Origin: Oscillospiraceae bacterium
GTDB taxonomy: Bacteria; Bacillota; Clostridia; Oscillospirales; Oscillospiraceae
Reading direction: 5' to 3'
Assembly (NCBI GenBank): GCA_009777235.1
Contig: WRMH01000009.1
Span: 25,057-89,056 of the forward strand
DNA: 64,000 bases
How positions within the stretch are numbered: position 1 is the first letter of the stretch; each line of letters begins with the position of its first letter. Positions 30,448-38,526 of the stretch are shown one piece after another. The position numbers were made by a program, and so were the translations under genes. Under the pieces are notes generated by a model. That model searched no databases. It was not told where the DNA came from and saw only the letters and a program-made list of their open reading frames with translations.

Positions 30448-33400
30448 ATGAGCAAATCCGCAAAAAACAGCATACTCATTGTCGGCGGCGAAAGTTCCGA
30501 TGTTTCATCTCTTTTTCAGTTTTTAAGCCCCGTCTATACCGTCTACACAGAAAAAAGCGGGGCGGACGCCCTTAAATCCGCGCAAAAGCATCTGCCCGAC
30601 GTAGTTTTGCTCTGCACTGTCTTACCCGATACCTGCGGATATGCCATACTCGCCGCGCTGAAGGCATCCGAAAGGACGCGGGATATACCCGTCATCCTCA
30701 CATCGGTCTGCTCAGCGTCTACTGACGTAGCCGCAGCGTCTGCTGTAACAGCTACAGCGGACGCAAGACGTGAGGAAATAAAAGCCCTGACCTTGGGGGC
30801 GGCGGACTATATTACCCATCCGTTTGACTTAGAATTCGTAAGGCTGCGAGTACAAAAGCAGATAGACGCGCTAAAAAAACTTCGCACGGCAAAAAACGAA
30901 ACTTTAAACTTTCGCTTAGCGAGCGAGGGTATGAAAATCGCGCTGTGGACTATGGACGTTGTCACCGACGACCCAGTCAACCCGACCAACAGATTCATGT
31001 GGTCACAGGAATTTCGCCATATGCTGGGCTTTTCTGACGAAAACGATTTTCCAAACGTGCTCGGAAGCTGGATTACCCGCCTGCACCCCGACGACAAAGA
31101 AAAAAGCATTGCGGCCTTTGCCGCGCACATGAACGACTACACCGGAAAAACGCCCTATGAAATAGAATACAGATTAAAGGGCAAGGACGGCGTATACCGG
31201 CATTATGACGGGATAGGCACTTCCTTGCGGACGCCGCAGGGTGTTCCTCTTCGGGTATCGGGATATATCAGGGACATTACCGAAAAAAAGCTGATAGCGG
31301 AGGCTCTTGATAAACATGAGCAGCTTTTGCGTGCGGTAAACCAAGCCGCGGGTCTTCTGCTGACGGATGCGGACGAAAAACCTTTCAACGATTTGATTTT
31401 TGACAGCATTAAGCTCATCGGCCAATGCGTCGGCGCGGACAGCATAGAGGTATGGCAGAACGAAACCTGCGACGGGGAGCTAAACGCCGTTTTAAAGCAC
31501 CACTGGAGCTCTGACGCATACGCGGGTTCTTTATCCGAGCTGCCTGTTTCAAGATTTGCTTATAAAAATACGGATCGCTGGGAAGAGCGGCTGTCAGGCG
31601 GGGATTTTATACAAGGGCCCGTGTCCCGCCTCTCTCCCGAGGATCAAGCGTTTTTGAAGGTTTTTAATATAAAGACCGTTCTGGTCATACCCATATCCAT
31701 TCAAAATAAGTTTTGGGGATTTTCCTGCATTGACGATTACCGCTTTGAGCGCGACTTTACAAAAGACGAGACCGCCATACTTCATTCCGTGATTTCCATG
31801 ATAGCAAACGCAATAAATCGCAATGCTTTGGCCGCGGCGATAAGCCGCGCCGAAATCGCCGAAGAGAGCAGCAAGGCAAAAAGCAGATTTTTGGCGGTGA
31901 TGAGCCATGAGATCAGAACTCCCATGAACTCTATCATGGGCTTTGCGGAGCTGGCGCTTGACACGCTCTCGGGTACTAAAGAGCAGCAAGTCAAGGACTA
32001 CTTGGATAAAATCAAAAGCAGCACAAAATGGCTGCTCAACATAGTTGACGATATTTTGGATATATCCAAAATAGAATCGAGCAAAATGTCTTTTGAATAT
32101 ATGCCCTTTGATTTGAGCGGCATAATAGCGCACTGCGAGTCTGTAATGATACCGATTGTCAGAGAAAAGAACCTTTCTTTCAAAATTGACCGCGGGCCGC
32201 CGCTCGGCAAAAAGCTGCTCGGCGACTCCGTGCGGCTCTCTCAGGTGCTGATGAACCTGCTCTCTAACGCCGTAAAATTTACAAATTCCGGCGAGGTCAA
32301 TCTATCGTTAAAAATTAAAAGCCCGGACGATAAGAGCGCGGCGGTGTATTTTGAAATAAGCGACACAGGGATAGGCATGAGCCCCCAGCAGCTTGATAAG
32401 ATATTCGACCCCTTTATACAGGCCGATTCCGGCACGACCCGCAACTACGGCGGCACGGGCTTAGGGCTTGCCATTACAAAAAATATAGTGGAAATGATGG
32501 GCGGCGAGCTCAAAGTAAAAAGCCAAAAAGATGTCGGAAGCACCTTTTCTTTCGAGATAACTTTCGATCTGGCAAGCGCATCCGAGTCTCTGGCAAGCGG
32601 GGCTGCGCCTGACGTCGTCAAAAAACCGCGTTTTGACGGCCTTGTGCTTGTTTTTGACGACAACGCACTAAATCAACAGGTTATCTGCGAGCATCTTTCG
32701 AGCGTCGGGCTTCAAACTGTGGTAGCCGAAAACGGGCAGATAGGCGTAGATTTGGTCAAAGAACGCATAGAAAATAAAAAAGCGCCGTTTGATTTGATAT
32801 TTATGGATATGTTTATGCCCGTCATGGACGGCATGGAAGCCGCGTCAAAAATAAACGCCCTGAATATAAAGACCCCCATCGTGGCTATGACCGCAAACAT
32901 TATGGCAGACGAGCTTGAAAAATACAAAAACAACGGGATGCCTGACTGCTTGGGCAAGCCCTTTACGTCGCAGCAGCTATGGCGCGTGCTCTTAAAATAT
33001 CTTAAACCCATAAGCTCTGATGCCGGGCAAGGAGCAAGCGCCGAGCAGGAGTCGGAGATTTCCTCTTTTGAAGATGAGCTGCAATTAAAATTGATGGTCA
33101 ATTTTCTCAAAAGCAACCGGGACACATACGCAAAGATAACGCAGGCTGTCGCCGACGGAGACATAACGCTGGCTCATCGCTTGGCGCATACGCTAAAAGG
33201 CAACGCGGGTCAGATAGGCAAGACGGGACTTAAAGACGCGGCGGCGGATGTTGAGACCCTTTTGAAAAACGCGGGTGAAAGGCGCGCGAAGTCACAGGCA
33301 GGTCGGGCGGCAAATGCTATGCCGGCGCCGCAGGCCGGGTCGTCTTTCATATTCGAAAACAAGATGACCACACTCGGCGTCGAACTGGCGGCGGTGTTGG

Positions 33401-33642
33401 ATGAGCTCCGGCCGCTTCTTGACAAAACGCAAAAAACCGCCCCGCCGCTCGGCAATGACGAGATAAAAGAATTGTTTGAAAAACTTGAGCCCATGCTTGA
33501 CAATATCAACCCCGAGTGCGTAAATTTTCTCGACAGGCTAAAGTCCGTCCCGGGCGCGGAGGAGCTTGCTTCGCAAATAGAAAATTATGATTTTGAAACA
33601 GCGGCGGGTACGCTTGCGAAGTTGAAAAAGCAATGGCGTTAA
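30448..33642 (+). CDS. hybrid sensor kinase HK2: degenerate N-terminal receiver, PAS, GAF, HisKA, HATPase, REC, Hpt, C-terminal helical tail
   Basis: FLAVMSHEIRTPMNSIMGF; LIFMDMFMPVMDG; HTLKGNAG; N-terminal VVLLCTVLPDTCGY lacks the phospho-Asp. Confidence 0.93.
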   Translation: MSKSAKNSILIVGGESSDVSSLFQFLSPVYTVYTEKSGADALKSAQKHLPDVVLLCTVLPDTCGYAILAALKASERTRDIPVILTSVCSASTDVAAASAVTATADARREEIKALTLGAADYITHPFDLEFVRLRVQKQIDALKKLRTAKNETLNFRLASEGMKIALWTMDVVTDDPVNPTNRFMWSQEFRHMLGFSDENDFPNVLGSWITRLHPDDKEKSIAAFAAHMNDYTGKTPYEIEYRLKGKDGVYRHYDGIGTSLRTPQGVPLRVSGYIRDITEKKLIAEALDKHEQLLRAVNQAAGLLLTDADEKPFNDLIFDSIKLIGQCVGADSIEVWQNETCDGELNAVLKHHWSSDAYAGSLSELPVSRFAYKNTDRWEERLSGGDFIQGPVSRLSPEDQAFLKVFNIKTVLVIPISIQNKFWGFSCIDDYRFERDFTKDETAILHSVISMIANAINRNALAAAISRAEIAEESSKAKSRFLAVMSHEIRTPMNSIMGFAELALDTLSGTKEQQVKDYLDKIKSSTKWLLNIVDDILDISKIESSKMSFEYMPFDLSGIIAHCESVMIPIVREKNLSFKIDRGPPLGKKLLGDSVRLSQVLMNLLSNAVKFTNSGEVNLSLKIKSPDDKSAAVYFEISDTGIGMSPQQLDKIFDPFIQADSGTTRNYGGTGLGLAITKNIVEMMGGELKVKSQKDVGSTFSFEITFDLASASESLASGAAPDVVKKPRFDGLVLVFDDNALNQQVICEHLSSVGLQTVVAENGQIGVDLVKERIENKKAPFDLIFMDMFMPVMDGMEAASKINALNIKTPIVAMTANIMADELEKYKNNGMPDCLGKPFTSQQLWRVLLKYLKPISSDAGQGASAEQESEISSFEDELQLKLMVNFLKSNRDTYAKITQAVADGDITLAHRLAHTLKGNAGQIGKTGLKDAAADVETLLKNAGERRAKSQAGRAANAMPAPQAGSSFIFENKMTTLGVELAAVLDELRPLLDKTQKTAPPLGNDEIKELFEKLEPMLDNINPECVNFLDRLKSVPGAEELASQIENYDFETAAGTLAKLKKQWR

Positions 33643-33663
33643 CCTCGCAATGCAACTGCCCGC

Positions 33664-33698
33664 ATAGAGAGACTGTTGACTTATGATTTTGTTAAACC
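33664..33698 (+). repeat. dispersed repeat B, copy B3
   Basis: ATAGAGAGACTGTTGACTTATGATTTTGTTAAACC upstream of the HD-GYP gene. Confidence 0.55.
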
Positions 33699-33741
33699 CT
33701 CTAAACTCTCAACGAGGCGCGGTGAAAGGAGCACAGCACGC

Positions 33742-34779
33742 ATGAAAACCATTTTTATTGTTGATGACAACGAATCCAACCTATTTTCGGCAAAAACCGC
33801 GCTCGAAGGCATATATAAAACATATGCTTTGCTCTCTGCCGAGCGAATGTTCAAAATGGCGGAGAGGATCATACCCGACCTTATTTTGCTTGATATTGAA
33901 ATGCCCGATATGAACGGTTTTGAAGCCCTGCGGATATTAAAATCGGACGAGCGCTGGAAATCAATCCCCGTTTTGTTTCTTACTTCAAGAAATGACGCCG
34001 ATGCGGAAATAAACGGATTTGAAATGGGGGCGCTTGATTTTATAAGCAAACCTATCTCACCGCCCCGTCTGATAAAACGCTTAGAAACGCATCTTGAGAC
34101 GGACGCTTTGATAAAGGAAAGTCAAAAAGCCCTGCGTGATATCCATAACGCAACCATAAACGTCATAGCGGATTTGGTGGAAACGAGAGATGAAACAACG
34201 GGCGGGCATATTGAGCGAACATCCGTTTATGTCGAGCTTTTGGTAAACGATCTTCTTCGCACCGGAGTTTACAAGGATGAAATTTCCCTTTGGGACATCA
34301 GTATTCTCCTGCCGTCGGCGCAGCTCCATGATTTGGGCAAAATCGGGATAAGCGATTTGATACTAAACAAACCGGGAAGGCTCACCCCCGAGGAATTTGA
34401 CATAATCCGGCAGCATTGCGAAATAGGACGGCGGGCTATCGATCGAATTATTGAAAAAACAGGCGACGACACATTTTTGCAGCACGCAAAACGGTTTGCG
34501 TCTTATCATCACGAAAAATGGGACGGCTCGGGCTATCCGAGAGGACTTCGCGGAGAGGAAATCCCGCTCGAGGGGCGGATAATGGCCATAGCCGACGTTT
34601 ATGACGCGTTGGTTTCCGAGCGTCCGTATAAAAAACCTTTTACCCATGACGAGGCCGTACATACTATACAAAAGGACAGCGGCACACATTTTGACCCAAA
34701 AATCGTAGAGGCTTTTTTGAATGTAGCGGATGATTTTTGCGCCGAGCTCACGCGAGAGAGCGGGAGCGCGGATATGTGA
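33742..34779 (+). CDS. REC-HD-GYP protein (putative c-di-GMP phosphodiesterase)
   Basis: REC IFIVDDNE...LILLDIEMPDMNGF; HD LHDLGKIGI; HHEKWDGSGYPRGLRGEEIP (HHExxDGxGYP). Confidence 0.95.
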   Translation: MKTIFIVDDNESNLFSAKTALEGIYKTYALLSAERMFKMAERIIPDLILLDIEMPDMNGFEALRILKSDERWKSIPVLFLTSRNDADAEINGFEMGALDFISKPISPPRLIKRLETHLETDALIKESQKALRDIHNATINVIADLVETRDETTGGHIERTSVYVELLVNDLLRTGVYKDEISLWDISILLPSAQLHDLGKIGISDLILNKPGRLTPEEFDIIRQHCEIGRRAIDRIIEKTGDDTFLQHAKRFASYHHEKWDGSGYPRGLRGEEIPLEGRIMAIADVYDALVSERPYKKPFTHDEAVHTIQKDSGTHFDPKIVEAFLNVADDFCAELTRESGSADM

Positions 34780-34814
34780 TGGCAAAGGGTACTTCTAAAG
34801 GAGACTATACGAAT

Positions 34815-37457
34815 ATGGAAAACAGCTTGCCCGAGCAAAATAAAAATGCAAACCCGTCCCGGCGAAAATCATTAAACTTTCGTATGAGGCTGATTCTTGT
34901 CGGCCTGTCGCTTTTTATCGGAATTGTCATGATGATTTTTTTGTCTATTATCTATCAAAACCGCATCGAATCAGAATACACGAACAAAGCGATCATGCTG
35001 TCTAAAATCGCGGCATCCATGATGGACGGCGAAGATATTGACCGCTATCTGCTGACTCTTGAAAAAGACGACGCGTATTACCGCATTTTTCGGCAGCTAC
35101 AGCTTTCACAGCAGGAAAGCGGCGTCACCTATGTCTATATTTCAAGAATAGACGGACTGAATGAAATCATTGTTTTTGACGCTGAGCTTGATTTAGGCTC
35201 TGTCATTTCAATCGCCGATGAGCAGTATGACAACATATTGGCGGCTACGCAAAGCGGAAAACTGATTGAGCCGTATATCTACGATACAAAATGGGGCAGC
35301 CTCTTTACGGCAATCGAGCCGATCTACCGAAAAGACGGCAGCGTGTCCGGCTACGCGAACGCCGCCATTGCCTTAGAGCAAATAATCACAGAACGTATCT
35401 TTATATTTACGCTGCTGGGCGTCATCATCTTGCTGACCTCTCTGGCTTTTGCGACGGCGGGCTTTTACGCTGTTCAAAGAATCGTCCTCTCCCCTGTCCG
35501 CGATCTTACAAACAGCATATCAGCTTATCACCCCGGCGAAACTCTCCCGGATTTGTTCAACCCGGAAAAATCAACGCCAAAAACACATTCAAGCAATGAA
35601 ATTGATATTTTGGAACGCAGCTTAACCCAAATGACAGCGCGGACGGACAAAATGTTTGCCGAGGTAAAGCAGCTTGAAGCCGTAAGGCTTGCCAACCGCG
35701 CAAAATCTGATTTTCTCGCGAGAATGAGCCACGAGATACGCACCCCAATGAACGTAATCGTCGGCATATCTCAAATGCAGCTTCACAAAAACGGACTCTC
35801 ACAGGAAAGCGAGCAGGCGTGGAATCATGTCTATGAAGCGGGAAACAACTTGCTTGCTATAATCAATGATATTTTAGATATGTCAAAAATTGAAACGGGT
35901 AAAATGGCGCTTGAGCTATCGTCATACAGCTTGCCGAGCCTCATAAACGACGTGGTGACGCTAAGTATCGTGCGCATTGGCTCAAAGCCTATCGAATTGC
36001 GGCTTGACATCGCCGAAGACCTACCGCTCAAAATGCGCGGCGACGAGGTGCGGCTTAAGGAGATTTTGACAAACCTTTTATCAAACGCCATAAAATATAC
36101 GGACGCCGGGAGTGTAAAAATATCCGCAAACCACTTTTTGCAAAACGGGGCTTTAATGCTGCGCTTTGTCGTAGAGGACACGGGGCAAGGCATAAAACCG
36201 GAGGATATGCCAAATTTATTTACGGAGTTCATGCGCTTTAACGCATCCACCACGCGCTATATCGAGGGTACGGGGCTTGGCCTTAGCATAACCAAAAGTC
36301 TCGTTGAGATGATGGGCGGTACGATAAAGGCCGAAAGCGAATACGGCGTTGGCAGCAAGTTTACCGTAACTGTCATGCAAGAATCCGTAAACGGTGAGGT
36401 CATCGGAAAAGAACTTTCGAAACGGCTTTCTAATTTCACCTTCAACATAGACAGACGTTTTCAAAACAAACGAATCGTCCGCTACCCCATGCCCTACGGA
36501 AAAGTATTGATAGTTGACGACGTACGCTCAAACCTCTTTGTCGCGCAAGGGCTGCTGCTCCCATATGAACTGCAAATCGAAACCGCCGTCAGCGGATATG
36601 AAGCGATAGAAAAAATCAGCGCGGGCAGCACCTATGACGTTATATTCATGGATCATATGATGCCGCAGATGGATGGGATAGAAACTACAAATAAGCTGCG
36701 CGAAATAGGATATAAAGGCACAATTATCGCGCTGACGGCAAACGCCTTGGTCGGCAACGAAGAGATGTTCATACAAAACGGCTTTGACGACTTTATCCCA
36801 AAGCCCATTGACATACGTCATTTAAACACCGTCTTGAATAAATACGTGCGCGATAAATATCCAAAAGAGGCCGCAAAGTATAAGATGACGTCAAGCGAAG
36901 AGCCGAGCGGCGAAAGCCCCGAAGTTGACCGCAAGCTCTTAGAGTTATTCTTGCGCGATGCACAAAGAGGCGAGGCAAACTTGAAGAAAGCTCTCGCAAA
37001 CGACGATATGAAATTATACATCATCGCCGTACACGCCATGAAGTCCGCTCTCGCCAACATCTCAAAAGACGAGCTTTCCAAGTCCGCCGCCGCTTTGGAA
37101 AACGCCGGGAGAACGGGCGATACGGCGTTTATCAAAGCTAACCACGAAAACTTTATGACCTCACTAAGAGCGCTGATAGACAGTTTGACCGCACTCGGGG
37201 ATGCAAGTGACGGCGGTGCGGCCATTGATACGCAAATACAGGAAGATACGCCCTTCTTATCAAAAGAGCTGCTTGTCATAAAAAAAGCCTGTGAGGATTA
37301 CGACGACGCGGCGGCATTCACGGCGCTCGGCAGGCTGAGGGAAAAACAATGGAAGCGGGAAACTTCCGCCGCCTTGAAAGAAATTTACGACATCTTGTTT
37401 ATAGACAGCAATTTTGAAAACGCCGCAGAGCGGGTAGTCAAATTAATGAAATCATAG
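34815..37457 (+). CDS. hybrid sensor kinase HK3: TM-extracytoplasmic-TM, HAMP-like linker, HisKA, HATPase, REC, Hpt, C-terminal tail
   Basis: FLARMSHEIRTPMNVIVGI; GTGLGLSITKSL; VIFMDHMMPQMDG; Hpt HAMKSALANI. Confidence 0.93.
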   Translation: MENSLPEQNKNANPSRRKSLNFRMRLILVGLSLFIGIVMMIFLSIIYQNRIESEYTNKAIMLSKIAASMMDGEDIDRYLLTLEKDDAYYRIFRQLQLSQQESGVTYVYISRIDGLNEIIVFDAELDLGSVISIADEQYDNILAATQSGKLIEPYIYDTKWGSLFTAIEPIYRKDGSVSGYANAAIALEQIITERIFIFTLLGVIILLTSLAFATAGFYAVQRIVLSPVRDLTNSISAYHPGETLPDLFNPEKSTPKTHSSNEIDILERSLTQMTARTDKMFAEVKQLEAVRLANRAKSDFLARMSHEIRTPMNVIVGISQMQLHKNGLSQESEQAWNHVYEAGNNLLAIINDILDMSKIETGKMALELSSYSLPSLINDVVTLSIVRIGSKPIELRLDIAEDLPLKMRGDEVRLKEILTNLLSNAIKYTDAGSVKISANHFLQNGALMLRFVVEDTGQGIKPEDMPNLFTEFMRFNASTTRYIEGTGLGLSITKSLVEMMGGTIKAESEYGVGSKFTVTVMQESVNGEVIGKELSKRLSNFTFNIDRRFQNKRIVRYPMPYGKVLIVDDVRSNLFVAQGLLLPYELQIETAVSGYEAIEKISAGSTYDVIFMDHMMPQMDGIETTNKLREIGYKGTIIALTANALVGNEEMFIQNGFDDFIPKPIDIRHLNTVLNKYVRDKYPKEAAKYKMTSSEEPSGESPEVDRKLLELFLRDAQRGEANLKKALANDDMKLYIIAVHAMKSALANISKDELSKSAAALENAGRTGDTAFIKANHENFMTSLRALIDSLTALGDASDGGAAIDTQIQEDTPFLSKELLVIKKACEDYDDAAAFTALGRLREKQWKRETSAALKEIYDILFIDSNFENAAERVVKLMKS

Positions 37458-37490
37458 GTAGCGGGCGGCATTAATGTAACCCACCACAAA

Positions 37491-37594
37491 GCGGGCATAA
37501 AATTCATTCCGAGAGCGGAGCATGGACGCGGAGCGTCCGAACCGTCTGCGCAAGGATGACGCAGTGGTTCGGGGAGGAATGATTTTATGACCGC
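37491..37594. repeat. dispersed structured element A, copy 2
   Basis: GCGGgCATAAAAttCATTCC ... GGAATGATTTTATGACCGC; internal GGACGC-GGA-GCGTCC and CCGAACC...GGTTCGG stems. Confidence 0.88.
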
Positions 37595-37628
37595 GAAAGA
37601 ATAGAAGCGCGCTGTCGCCGCCGCAAAA

Positions 37629-38459
37629 CTATTTAAAGACGGAACGGATCATTCGCCGCTTGAGACAATCGCCCAATTGCGCCGCTATTTTCTCACGCAG
37701 CAAAGCCGCGTCTATTGGCTTTAGTATATATTCGCTGATTCCAAGCCCAATGGCGGCATATAAGGCGTCCTTGTTGCTCTCGGATGTCAAGAAAACGATG
37801 GGCGTATCTTCATTTGGCGGGGTATTTCTGATTATTTTTACCAACTCAAATCCGCTCATATTCGGCATATTGCAATCCAACACGAACAAATCAGGCGTCA
37901 CCCTTTTTAAGACCTCCGAAATCGCCTCCGGTCTCGTAAGCGTATATACTTTATACATATCATTTAGCGTCTCATTGAGTGCCTTTAATATACTCGGCGA
38001 ATCATCAACGGCAAGAATGATTGGCTGTTTATCTCCATAGCTTTCGGGATTAAACTGATAATCAATCCGCTCGAGCAGTTCTTCCTTGGTGATAGGCTTG
38101 AATAAAACATCAACCGCCCCGAGTTCAAACGCTTGAACCACACTTTCTTTATCCCGGTTGCCGGTCAGAAACATAATCGGTATAGCCGCATACCGCTTAT
38201 CACCTTTCAATCTCCTGATGATCTCGTAGCCGTCAACATTCGGCATATTTATATCCAATAATATTAAGTCAATATCCTCCGTTTTCTCAAGGATTTCAAA
38301 TAATATTTCGTCGCTTTGCGCCGGATAGACCTTGTAGTAGTCTTTTAGCCTGTCTTTTAATGATAAGAGCATAAACTGAACGTCGTCAACGCAGATTATC
38401 TTTTTGCGATCATCTTTTTCCGTCTGATTTACCTCTTTGCCAAATTCAGCGCCGCTCAT
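37629..38459 (-). CDS. double-receiver response regulator (REC-REC)
   Basis: KIICVDDV...LILLDINMPNVDGY...FKP and ILAVDDS...LFVLDCNMPNMSGF...LKP. Confidence 0.93.
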   Translation of the reverse strand: MSGAEFGKEVNQTEKDDRKKIICVDDVQFMLLSLKDRLKDYYKVYPAQSDEILFEILEKTEDIDLILLDINMPNVDGYEIIRRLKGDKRYAAIPIMFLTGNRDKESVVQAFELGAVDVLFKPITKEELLERIDYQFNPESYGDKQPIILAVDDSPSILKALNETLNDMYKVYTLTRPEAISEVLKRVTPDLFVLDCNMPNMSGFELVKIIRNTPPNEDTPIVFLTSESNKDALYAAIGLGISEYILKPIDAALLREKIAAQLGDCLKRRMIRSVFK

Positions 38460-38489
38460 AATCGCGCCCTCCTCTTTTACAATTCATAA

Positions 38490-38526
38490 TTTTAACAAAA
38501 TCATACGTCTCCCGCTTCGGCAAGCC
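38490..38526 (-). repeat. dispersed repeat B, copy B4 (overlaps 3' end of HK4 CDS)
   Basis: Minus strand GGCTTGCCGAAGCGGGAGACGTATGATTTTGTTAAAA. Confidence 0.65.

Noticed and set aside
33680-33698. Repeat B core TATGAT as a -10 promoter box
   Set aside because: No consistent -35 at 16-18 nt; the best TTGC-like hits are at 12-14 nt and the upstream part is a hairpin instead.
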